A stretch of DNA of 5,700 nucleotides. Origin: JBBRZF01 sp038236965. GTDB taxonomy: Bacteria; Acidobacteriota; Terriglobia; Terriglobales; Acidobacteriaceae. This document shows, in pieces, positions 1-5,700 of this stretch (position 1 is the first letter of the stretch; each line of letters opens with the position of its first letter). A model generated the notes under the pieces. It was given only the letters and a program-made list of their open reading frames with translations, was not told where the DNA came from and made no database searches. Position numbers and translations under genes: made by a program. The stretch spans positions 1-5,700 of the forward strand of contig JBBRZF010000202.1 of the NCBI GenBank assembly GCA_038236965.1, in the 5' to 3' direction.

Positions 1-879
1 AAGCTTTTCGCCTTCGGCATCGTGAATCTCGCTGGGGAACGGGCCTTCGCCAACGCGCGTGCAATAAGCCTTGGTCACGCCGATGACGTCCTGGATCATG
101 TTGGGGCCAACGCCGGTTCCAGTGGAGGCTCCGCCCGAGGTCGAGCTCGACGAGGTGACGAAGGGATAGGTTCCGTGGTCGATGTCGAGCATGGTGCCCT
201 GTGCGCCTTCGAACATCACGGACAACCCGTCGCGAATGGCGGTGTTGAGCAGCGTGCAGGTGTCGGCGACGAAGGGCGCGATCTCGTCCGCTATCTTCGT
301 GTACTCTTCGTAGATCTTGTAAGGGTCGAGCGGCTCGGTGTTGAAGAGCGCGTGCGCGATGGTGTTCTTTTCCTTGCAGGCGCCTTCGATGGTCTTCTTC
401 AGCAGGGCCTTGTCGAGCAAGTCGGCGACGCGAAGTCCGCGGCGGCCCATCTTGTCTTCGTAGGCGGGACCAATGCCCCGCGAGGTGGTGCCGATCTTCA
501 CGCGACCGGGAGCATTCTCCGCCGCGAGTTCGATCATGCGATGGTAGGGCAGGATGACGTGCGCGCGATTGGAGACGAAGAGATTGCCGTCAACCTTGAT
601 GCCGGTATCGCGCAGCGAACGTACTTCCTTCATGAACGCCATGGGATCGAGCACTACGCCGTTGCCGATGACGGCACGGCAGCCTTGGCGCAATATCCCG
701 CATGGAATCAGTTGAAGGACGAATTTCTTGCCCTGGATGGTAACCGTGTGTCCGGCGTTGTGTCCGCCGGCGTAGCGCGCGACGACCTGAAAATTATCCG
801 AGAGAACGTCGACGATCTTGCCTTTGCCTTCGTCGCCCCATTGCGCGCCGATCACTACTGCTGTCTTGCCTTTTTTCAC
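1..879 (-). CDS. purA: Adenylosuccinate synthetase, C-terminus cut by window edge
   Basis: PurA (EC 6.3.4.4) is a cytosolic enzyme that joins IMP and aspartate using GTP to give adenylosuccinate, the first committed step to AMP. Reading the minus strand gives 293 residues of a family usually about 430 long, so roughly the last 135 residues lie beyond base 1. Visible motifs: the P-loop-like GAQWGDEGKGK at residues 11-21 with the catalytic Asp16; GGHNAGHTV at 38-46 with the catalytic His44; GTTSRGIGPAYEDK at 130-143, which binds IMP; FEGAQGTMLDIDHGTYPF followed by a Ser/Thr/Gly-rich stretch near 225-255; and TRVGEGPFPSE close to the cut. I chose the GTG at 879-877 because GGAG lies 6 nt upstream. 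An in-frame GTG at 891-889 would add four residues but overlaps that ribosome site. It lies downstream of the SulP gene on the same strand but appears to have its own promoter. The family assignment is essentially certain. Confidence 0.97.
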   Translation of the reverse strand, partial: MKKGKTAVVIGAQWGDEGKGKIVDVLSDNFQVVARYAGGHNAGHTVTIQGKKFVLQLIPCGILRQGCRAVIGNGVVLDPMAFMKEVRSLRDTGIKVDGNLFVSNRAHVILPYHRMIELAAENAPGRVKIGTTSRGIGPAYEDKMGRRGLRVADLLDKALLKKTIEGACKEKNTIAHALFNTEPLDPYKIYEEYTKIADEIAPFVADTCTLLNTAIRDGLSVMFEGAQGTMLDIDHGTYPFVTSSSSTSGGASTGTGVGPNMIQDVIGVTKAYCTRVGEGPFPSEIHDAEGEKL

Positions 880-885
880 GCGAAA

Positions 886-889
886 CTCC
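886..889 (-). promoter_or_regulatory. Ribosome binding site deciding the purA GTG start
   Basis: GGAG on the minus strand sits 6 nt before the GTG at 879-877. This favours that GTG over the in-frame GTG at 891-889, whose last base is the first G of this motif. The resulting N-terminus (VKKGKTAVVIGAQWGDEG) has the usual family length before the first motif. Confidence 0.7.
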
Positions 890-991
890 ACACCACAGCC
901 AAGTGGCTGCCGAATTCGCACACAGATAACCCGCACGTACTCTGTCAAGAATGGAGACTAGGGAAATGTCCGGACGGGCTGTGTACATGCA

Positions 992-1020
992 ATTTTAACA
1001 AGGAAGTGCCCGTATGTCAG
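992..1020 (-). promoter_or_regulatory. Probable sigma70-type promoter of purA
   Basis: On the minus strand a -35 box CTGACA (1020-1015; 5 of 6 to TTGACA) is followed after exactly 17 bases by a -10 box TAAAAT (997-992; 5 of 6 to TATAAT). Transcription would begin near 985, giving purA a 5' leader of about 106 nt. The AT-rich -10 region stands out from its GC-rich surroundings. A second, poorer candidate further down is TTGACA at 948-943 (perfect -35), but its best -10, TATCTG at 928-923, is only 14 bases away, so I rank it lower. The call rests on sequence matching only. Confidence 0.6.
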
Positions 1021-1024
1021 CAGG

Positions 1025-1097
1025 AAGGCGACGAGGGATCGGAAACAGTCCCGCCGCGCGATTGCAGGGCTGCCGATGCGGTTGCGGGCGTCGCCTT
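1025..1097 (-). other. Inverted repeat around the SulP stop codon, possible 3'-end structure
   Basis: The 9-base arms at 1025-1033 (AAGGCGACG on the plus strand) and 1089-1097 (CGTCGCCTT) are perfect complements, 55 bases apart. On the SulP transcript the first arm overlaps the TAA stop and continues into CCCGC, which can pair with a GCGGG inside the loop, so a longer irregular hairpin could form. No U-tract follows, so it is not a standard intrinsic terminator. It could end or protect the SulP mRNA, or be chance in GC-rich DNA. Confidence 0.3.
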
Positions 1098-2763
1098 AGA
1101 AGGACACCATGACCTCTCCGCAACCTATCAGGTGCGCCCGCTCCAGGGCGGTCGCGATATTCGGGCAGATATTCTCCACTCCGATCTTGGCTTCGAACTC
1201 GGCTTTGCGCATTAGCGATGCAGGCTGCGGACGCGCGCCACAGAGGATCAGTTGGCGTCCCGAGCGATGCAGCAACTCGGCAAGATGCTCTATCTCGTGA
1301 ACTCCCGTGGCGTCCAGGGCGGTCATGTTCCGCAAACGCAGGATGACGATCTCCGGCAGCGAAGCGATTTGATCGGAGATCACCGCAAGCTTTTCCGTCG
1401 CGCCAAACAGGAACGGTCCGTGTATGCGGTAAACGCGCACAAAGCTGGGGATAGTTTTATCCTGCAAACTGTGGGGTCGTCCCTTGGCCACGTATTCGTC
1501 CGTCACCACCGTGACCGTAGTGGTCTCCGTGACTTTGCGGATAAAGAGGAGCGCAGCGAGGATCATGCCGAACTCGACGGCAACCGTGAGGTCGGCGAGC
1601 ACGGTCAGCGAGATAGTCACCAGCCATACGATGATGTCGTAACGGGTGAGTTTGAGCAGCTTCGCCGTCTCTCCCCATTCGCCCATATTGTAAGAGACCA
1701 CCAGCAGGATTCCCGCCAACACAGAAAGCGGCACGAACTTCGCCAACGGCGCTGCAAACAGAAGAATCAACACCAGCGTAAGAGCGTGGATCATTCCCGC
1801 CACAGGGGTTCGCGCGCCCGAGCGAATGTTGGTAGCTGTGCGCGCGATGGCGCCTGTGGCCGGCAGGCCGCCGAACATCGGCGAAACGATGTTGGCTACG
1901 CCCTGCCCGATCAACTCGACATTGGGATTATGTTTGTCGCCGCTCATGCGGTCAGCCACTACGGCCGACATCAGCGACTCGATGGCGCCAAGCATGGCAA
2001 CGGTCACAGCCGGCGAGATCAAAGTCAGGATGAGGTCGGGTCGAAACACCGGCATTTTCAGATGCGGCAAGCCGGAGGGAATTCCTCCAAACCGAGAACC
2101 GATGGTTTCCACCGGAAGCTTGAGCAGCGCGACCGCGGCAGTCCCGGCAAACAGGACGACGATGTATCCGGGGACGCGCTTCAGGTATCGCGAACACAGC
2201 AGGATAACGGCGACGGCTCCGCCCCCCAGCGCAATGGACATCCAGTTCGCGGAGGTGGCGTGCAGCGCAAGCGTTTCAATGCGTCCGATGAACTCGGTGG
2301 GGACCTTTTCTACCTGTATCCCAAAAAAATCTTTAAGCTGGGTGCTGGCAATCAGCACAGCAATGCCGTTCGTGAAGCCGAGTACCACGGGACGGGGGAT
2401 GTATTTGACGGCGGAGCCAAGTTTGGTAGCGCCCAAAGCGACCAGGAAAATGCCGGCCATCATGGTGCACATGAACAGTCCATCGACGCCATAGCGGGCG
2501 ACGATAGCGGCAATCACCACGACGAAGGCGCCGGTAGGTCCGCCAATCTGCACGCGCGAACCGCCGAGCAGCGAGATGAGGAATCCCGTGACAACGGCGC
2601 AGTAGATGCCCGCCTGTGGCGGCAATCCGCTGGCGATGGCAAACGCCATGGCAAGCGGCAGAGCGACCATGCCTACGGTAACGCCGGCGATAAGGTCGGC
2701 AAGAGCGTCTGCGCGCGAGTAAGTGCGCAGGCAGAGGATCGATTTAGGTAACCAGGACTCCAT
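1096..2763 (-). CDS. SulP-family anion transporter with C-terminal STAS domain
   Basis: Complete 555-residue inner-membrane protein of the SulP (SLC26-like) family. These carriers move sulfate, bicarbonate, C4-dicarboxylates or other anions; the substrate cannot be read from the sequence. Residues about 20-420 are a run of hydrophobic segments with family signatures: DLIAGVTVGMVALPLAMAFA at 23-42, GLPPQAGIYCAV at 46-57, and GGPTGAF at 74-80, followed later by NVELIGQGVANIVSPMFGG and ATGAIARTATNIRSGARTP. Residues about 440-545 form a cytoplasmic STAS domain containing the conserved DATG loop at 484-487. Length matches single-chain bacterial SulP-STAS proteins. The ATG at 2763-2761 is right because the short N-terminal stretch before the first membrane segment looks typical (LPK...Y...DLIAG). 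Its ribosome site is weak (GTAGAG about 10 nt upstream). It diverges from mutM and precedes purA by 216 bases. No carbonic anhydrase or sulfur-assimilation gene is adjacent to hint at substrate. Confidence 0.94.
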   Translation of the reverse strand: MESWLPKSILCLRTYSRADALADLIAGVTVGMVALPLAMAFAIASGLPPQAGIYCAVVTGFLISLLGGSRVQIGGPTGAFVVVIAAIVARYGVDGLFMCTMMAGIFLVALGATKLGSAVKYIPRPVVLGFTNGIAVLIASTQLKDFFGIQVEKVPTEFIGRIETLALHATSANWMSIALGGGAVAVILLCSRYLKRVPGYIVVLFAGTAAVALLKLPVETIGSRFGGIPSGLPHLKMPVFRPDLILTLISPAVTVAMLGAIESLMSAVVADRMSGDKHNPNVELIGQGVANIVSPMFGGLPATGAIARTATNIRSGARTPVAGMIHALTLVLILLFAAPLAKFVPLSVLAGILLVVSYNMGEWGETAKLLKLTRYDIIVWLVTISLTVLADLTVAVEFGMILAALLFIRKVTETTTVTVVTDEYVAKGRPHSLQDKTIPSFVRVYRIHGPFLFGATEKLAVISDQIASLPEIVILRLRNMTALDATGVHEIEHLAELLHRSGRQLILCGARPQPASLMRKAEFEAKIGVENICPNIATALERAHLIGCGEVMVSF

Positions 2764-2865
2764 GGATGAGGAACTCTACTTCGATAGTAACGCGAACCAG
2801 TTCATGCTGTATGTGAGGCATAGCCTCTACGTGGTTACTGAGGTCCATCTAATACACTAGTACGC
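2764..2865. promoter_or_regulatory. Divergent promoter region between SulP and mutM
   Basis: These 102 bases must hold the start signals for both the leftward SulP gene and the rightward mutM gene. For mutM, possible -10 boxes are TAATAC (2850-2855) and TACACT (2853-2858), both very close to the ATG at 2866; no good -35 is visible 16-18 bases upstream. For SulP I see TACTAT on the minus strand near 2782-2787 as a weak -10, without a convincing -35. A small 13-base inverted repeat, GAGGC-ATA-GCCTC, sits at 2815-2827 roughly midway and could be an operator. The role is inferred mainly from gene layout. Confidence 0.5.
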
Positions 2866-3693
2866 ATGCCTGAATTGCCAGAGGTGGAGACCATAGCGCG
2901 CGGTCTGCAGAAGCGCGTAGCCGGCGACATCATCGAAAGCGTGTGGATCGGCGAACGCACACAGGTGCTGAAGTCGAGCGCGCAGGAGATTGCGTCCATG
3001 CTGGAAGGCGCGCGCATCGAACGCGTGCAGCGCGTGGGAAAACACATCGCCATCGACCTTAGCGAGAGCAAGGCGGTGAAAGGGAAGCATGCGCCGCGCG
3101 GACAATGGATCGTACATCTCGGCATGACGGGACGCGTACTCATCGCCGAACCGGGACACGAGACGGCCAAGCACACGCACCTCGTGGCACAGTTGGGATC
3201 CGGCAAAGAGCTGCGCTATGTCGATCCGCGTATGTTCGGCAAACTGCATGTAGTTGCGGGAAACTTCGCAGCGCCCGGTGCTGAACCCATCAATGTGGAT
3301 CGCGATGTATTCGCCAAGATTTTTCACGGACGCAAAACGCCGATCAAAGCTGCGCTGCTCAACCAGAAACTGCTGAGCGGAATCGGCAACATCTATGCGG
3401 ATGAATCGCTGTTCCGCTCGGGAATACGTCCGCGCAGGCGCACAGCGTCGCTGACGCGAGCAAACTTGATGCGTCTTTACGATGCCATTCAGGATGTCCT
3501 GGCGGAGGCTATCTCCGCGGGCGGTTCCTCCGTTTCCGATTACGTGGACGCAGACGGCCAGGCCGGATTTTTTCAACTGCAACACAGGGTCTATGGCCGG
3601 GAAGGCGAGCCCTGCCTGAAATGCAAGACACCCATCAAGAGAATCGTCATCGGCGGACGCAGCAGTCATTACTGTCCTAAGTGCCAGAAGTGA
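2866..3693 (+). CDS. mutM: Formamidopyrimidine-DNA glycosylase (Fpg/MutM)
   Basis: Bifunctional base-excision repair enzyme (EC 3.2.2.23 and AP lyase) that removes 8-oxoguanine and FapyG opposite C and then cuts the strand by beta,delta-elimination. The complete 275 residues compare with 269 in E. coli. The start is fixed because the protein must begin MPELPEVE: Pro2 is the Schiff-base nucleophile, and Glu3 and Glu6 are also conserved. Other key residues: Lys59 in RVGKH; the strand-filling triad Met87 (LGMTGR), Arg122 and Phe124 (DPRMFG); the helix-two-turn-helix region with SGIGNIYADESLF near 176-188; and a C-terminal zinc finger Cys250, Cys253, Cys270, Cys273, with Arg265 in its beta-hairpin. 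Nothing catalytic is missing. Between Lys59 and Met87 there are about 11 more residues than in E. coli or Geobacillus MutM, a charged loop (SESKAVKGKHAPRGQ). No Shine-Dalgarno is seen close to the ATG. The ROK kinase follows 75 bases downstream on the same strand. Confidence 0.98.
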   Translation: MPELPEVETIARGLQKRVAGDIIESVWIGERTQVLKSSAQEIASMLEGARIERVQRVGKHIAIDLSESKAVKGKHAPRGQWIVHLGMTGRVLIAEPGHETAKHTHLVAQLGSGKELRYVDPRMFGKLHVVAGNFAAPGAEPINVDRDVFAKIFHGRKTPIKAALLNQKLLSGIGNIYADESLFRSGIRPRRRTASLTRANLMRLYDAIQDVLAEAISAGGSSVSDYVDADGQAGFFQLQHRVYGREGEPCLKCKTPIKRIVIGGRSSHYCPKCQK

Positions 3694-3726
3694 GGAATAT
3701 TCGCCGAGTAGTGGCCAGCATATTCC
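3694..3726 (+). other. Stem-loop just after the mutM stop codon
   Basis: Arms GGAATAT (3694-3700) and ATATTCC (3720-3726) pair perfectly over 7 bases. The 19-base loop holds a further GCC/GGC pairing. It begins at the base right after the mutM TGA. The stem is AT-rich and no T-run follows, so strong termination is unlikely. It may be an mRNA processing or attenuation element between mutM and the kinase gene, or chance. Confidence 0.35.
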
Positions 3727-3768
3727 GATTGCATCCGAATAGAGTGCAAATTTCATACAGGAGTTTTC

Positions 3769-4755
3769 ATGTACGCGATTGGTGTTGATCTGGGCGGAAC
3801 CAACCTTCGCATAGCTGCCGTGGACGAGAACGGAAAACTGATAGAGAAGCTTACGACAGGCACACAGGTCGTAAAGGGCCGCGACCATGTCATCGATGAC
3901 ATGACGAAAGCCATCCTCGAAGTGAAATCGAGATTCGGTTCAGGCTCGAGCCTTGCGGGGATCGGCATAGGCGTACCCGGCATCATCGATATGGATTCGG
4001 GCATGCTGCGCGAATCGCCCAACCTGCCGGGATGGAATGACTATCCCGTGCGCGAAGAGATCGAGCGCCGCCTGGGCACGCAGGTCATTCTGGAAAATGA
4101 CGCGAACGCCGCAGCCATGGGTGAGACCTGGCTGGGTGCGGCGAAAGATTGTTCCAGCATGCTGATGTACACGCTGGGCACCGGAGTCGGCGGTGGCGTC
4201 GTGCTGAACGGAGGCATCTGGCACGGCATGAACGGCATGGCCGGAGAACTGGGACACAATAATGTCGAGCCCGAAGGGCACCCGTGCAATTGCGGAAGCC
4301 GAGGATGCCTGGAGCAATATGCTTCGGCGACGGCGGTGGTTCGCATGGCGCGCGAGGCCATCGCCAGCGGTGTCAAAACGGAATTGGGCAGCGCGTCAGA
4401 AGGCGGCGATAGCGAGTTCAGTGCACGCCAGGTCTACCAGATGTCGGTACAGGGAGATGAAGTCGCGCAGGAGATATTCCGCTGCGTCGGACGCGCCCTC
4501 GGAATCGCAATCTCTGACATGGTCAACGCGCTTAACGTCAACATGGTGGTCATCGGTGGCGGCGTTTCGAGCGCCTGGGAATCCTTTGCGCCGACCCTCT
4601 TCGAGGAACTGTGGAAGCGCTCCTTCGTCTATGCGGCCACCGCTCCGGAGCAACCACATTCGGCGAACCGCGTGAAAAAGACCATCATCACGCGTGCGCT
4701 GATGGGCAGCGACGCGGGACTTTACGGCGCGGCCAGATTGCCGATGCTGAAGTGA
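3769..4755 (+). CDS. ROK-family sugar kinase, probably glucokinase
   Basis: Complete 328-residue cytosolic kinase of the ROK family, which phosphorylates glucose or a related sugar with ATP. Motifs in order: the ATP phosphate-binding loop DLGGTN at 7-12; GIGIGVPG at 64-71; a sugar-contacting stretch with NLPGW at 85-89; ENDANAAAMGE at 109-119 with the catalytic base Asp111; the second phosphate loop GTGVGGG at 137-143; GELGH at 159-163, where Glu160 contacts sugar and His163 binds zinc; CNCGSRGCLEQY at 173-184, with zinc ligands Cys173, Cys175 and Cys180; and the adenosine loop VVIGGGV near 260-266. No N-terminal helix-turn-helix is present, so this is an enzyme and not a NagC/XylR-type regulator. 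Length and motifs match bacterial ROK glucokinases (Glk/GlcK type), but mannose, fructose, N-acetylglucosamine or N-acetylmannosamine kinases share them, so substrate is inferred. The start has AGGAG 5 nt before the ATG. It follows mutM by 75 bases, with no clear promoter of its own, and ends at a strong terminator. Confidence 0.95.
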   Translation: MYAIGVDLGGTNLRIAAVDENGKLIEKLTTGTQVVKGRDHVIDDMTKAILEVKSRFGSGSSLAGIGIGVPGIIDMDSGMLRESPNLPGWNDYPVREEIERRLGTQVILENDANAAAMGETWLGAAKDCSSMLMYTLGTGVGGGVVLNGGIWHGMNGMAGELGHNNVEPEGHPCNCGSRGCLEQYASATAVVRMAREAIASGVKTELGSASEGGDSEFSARQVYQMSVQGDEVAQEIFRCVGRALGIAISDMVNALNVNMVVIGGGVSSAWESFAPTLFEELWKRSFVYAATAPEQPHSANRVKKTIITRALMGSDAGLYGAARLPMLK

Positions 4756-4763
4756 TTCGGCAT

Positions 4764-4794
4764 AAAAAGAGGCCGCGCGAACGCGACCTTTTTT
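4764..4794. terminator. Bidirectional rho-independent terminator between kinase and hisC
   Basis: A GC-rich hairpin has arms GGCCGCG (4771-4777) and CGCGACC (4782-4788) with one C-A mismatch, and a CGAA loop (4778-4781). T6 follows (4789-4794, then CTTT), and A5 (4764-4768) plus GA precede it. Read rightward it ends the kinase transcript nine bases after its TGA; read leftward the A-run becomes the U-tract, ending the hisC transcript. It serves both convergent genes. Confidence 0.9.
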
Positions 4795-4809
4795 CTTTCA
4801 TGAGGCGAA

Positions 4810-5700
4810 CTAACTTCCTACGACAGCCCCGGCGGTGACTTTCTTCAGGGCTTTGACGAATTTCTCGTTCTGCTCGGGCGTCCCGATGGTGACGCGGATG
4901 GCCGTGCGTGCGCCCCAAGAACCGGTAAGCGGACGAATGATGACGCCTTCATTCTGCAGTCGACGCGATATCGCTGACGCATCCTCGCCCACTTCGCAAT
5001 AGATGAAATTGGCCCAGGTCTGCAGCGGCTTGAAACCCATCTCTTCCAACTTCTCGTGAATGTACTTCGCGCCTTGCAGATTGTTGAGCAACGCTTTCTG
5101 TAAATGAGCGTCGTCTTCCAGCGCGGCGAGTGCAGCCTGCTCCCCAAGGGAGGAGACCATGAAGGCCGTGCGAACGCGGGCGAAGTAGCCCATCAACTCG
5201 GCCGGACCGAACCCGTAGCCAACGCGAACCGCTGCGAGTCCGTGAGCCTTCGAGAAGGTGCGCAGCACGACCACGTTGCGCTCCTGGCGCACGTAATCGA
5301 GCGAGTGCGAATAGTTCACCCCGCGCTCGCTTGCAAAGGCCGTTGCAAAGTCGAAATACGCTTCGTCGATCACAACCGTCACGTGGTCAGGAACGCGCGC
5401 CATAAAGCGGTCGGTCTCTTCGGCCGTTACCAGGGTTCCCGTGGGATTGTTGGGGTTGGCCAGGAAAACGACGCGGGTGTTTTCGTCGATCGCATCGGCG
5501 ATGGCGTCCAGATCAAAGGTGTCATTCTTCATCGGCACGGTGCGGAACTCAGCGCCGGCCGCACGCGTCACGATGGGATAAACGATGAAGGAACGCTCGC
5601 TAGTGATGGCGTTCAGTCCGGGGCCGAGCAGCGTTCGCGCGATGATGTCGAGAAAGGTCGTGGAACCGGCGGTCACCATTACCTGGTCGGGATGGAGACC
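4810..5700 (-). CDS. hisC: Histidinol-phosphate aminotransferase, N-terminus cut by window edge
   Basis: PLP-dependent class I/II aminotransferase of the HisC family (EC 2.6.1.9), which converts imidazole acetol phosphate plus glutamate to histidinol phosphate in histidine synthesis. The reading frame runs open to the right edge, giving 296 residues of about 350-370, so roughly 60-70 N-terminal residues are missing. The ATG at 5679 is internal, because the codons before it (GLHPDQV) continue the family sequence. Visible motifs: VTAGSTTFLD near the cut, in the PLP-phosphate site; NPNNPTG (Asn that binds the PLP ring); VVIDEAYFDF (Asp and Tyr); RTFSKAHGLAAVRVGY with the Schiff-base Lys encoded at 5250-5248; and near the end IRPLTGSW followed by AIRVTIGTPEQN, with the substrate carboxylate Arg. 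It ends with TAG at 4812-4810. No other his gene is visible. HisC paralogues can act on tyrosine, phenylalanine or arogenate intermediates, so the substrate is less sure than the family. Confidence 0.93.
   Translation of the reverse strand, partial: GLHPDQVMVTAGSTTFLDIIARTLLGPGLNAITSERSFIVYPIVTRAAGAEFRTVPMKNDTFDLDAIADAIDENTRVVFLANPNNPTGTLVTAEETDRFMARVPDHVTVVIDEAYFDFATAFASERGVNYSHSLDYVRQERNVVVLRTFSKAHGLAAVRVGYGFGPAELMGYFARVRTAFMVSSLGEQAALAALEDDAHLQKALLNNLQGAKYIHEKLEEMGFKPLQTWANFIYCEVGEDASAISRRLQNEGVIIRPLTGSWGARTAIRVTIGTPEQNEKFVKALKKVTAGAVVGS

Noticed and set aside
923..948. TTGACA plus TATCTG as the main purA promoter
   Set aside because: The spacing is only 14 bases; the upstream pair at 992-1020 has ideal 17-base spacing and better boxes. 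Kept only as a secondary candidate.
794..988. Small minus-strand open frame overlapping the purA start, possible leader peptide
   Set aside because: Its ATG lies at or above the predicted purA transcript start, it has no ribosome site, and most of it overlaps purA in another frame.
22..1215. Open frame of 397 codons on the plus strand opposite purA
   Set aside because: It is antisense to a clear purA, runs through the intergenic gap into the 3' end of SulP, and shows no recognisable domain; a GC-rich codon-bias shadow.
1252..2751. Open frame of 499 codons on the plus strand opposite SulP
   Set aside because: It is antisense to a full-length SulP-STAS gene; its composition (rich in Arg, His, Asp, Gln, Gly) is what antisense reading of a membrane protein gives, with no domain.
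2857..3888. Open frame of 343 codons on the minus strand opposite mutM
   Set aside because: mutM on the plus strand has every catalytic residue; this frame crosses into the kinase gene and matches no family.
3769..4755. ROK transcriptional repressor instead of a kinase
   Set aside because: There is no N-terminal helix-turn-helix; the protein begins directly with the ATP-binding DLGGTN loop and has the catalytic Asp and zinc motif.
1..5700. CRISPR array, insertion sequence, tRNA, toxin-antitoxin or phage genes
   Set aside because: No spaced repeats, terminal inverted repeats with a transposase, cloverleaf, or small paired genes are visible; nearly all bases are covered by five housekeeping-type genes.

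Overview
The window is an ordinary stretch of GC-rich bacterial chromosome with five protein genes, two of them cut by the window edges, and no mobile element, CRISPR array, tRNA or rRNA that I can see. My best guess for the organism is a soil Acidobacteriota (Terriglobia-like) genome. This rests on the overall protein style and gene mix only and is a weak inference. The first six bases are a HindIII site, so the left edge may be a clone end rather than a natural boundary.

Layout from left to right: (1) purA, minus strand, bases 1-879, C-terminus missing; it makes adenylosuccinate on the route from IMP to AMP. (2) A 216-base gap holding a good sigma70-type promoter for purA, a leader of about 106 nt, and an inverted repeat around the upstream stop codon. 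(3) A complete SulP-family anion transporter with a C-terminal STAS domain, minus strand, 1096-2763. (4) A 102-base divergent promoter region. (5) mutM (fpg), plus strand, 2866-3693, a complete formamidopyrimidine-DNA glycosylase with all catalytic and zinc-finger residues. (6) A 75-base gap with a stem-loop. (7) A complete ROK-family sugar kinase, probably glucokinase, plus strand, 3769-4755. (8) A short convergent gap holding a clear bidirectional rho-independent terminator. (9) hisC-type PLP aminotransferase, minus strand, 4810-5700, N-terminus missing.

The genes do not form one pathway. purA and hisC are biosynthetic, mutM is DNA repair, the ROK kinase is sugar entry into metabolism, and SulP is anion transport. 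mutM and the ROK kinase are probably co-transcribed up to the shared terminator. SulP and purA lie in the same direction, but purA seems to have its own promoter. I found no convincing undescribed system. The items most worth a second look are the mutM start, which has no Shine-Dalgarno although the start codon is certain, the purA leader, and the structured SulP 3' end.
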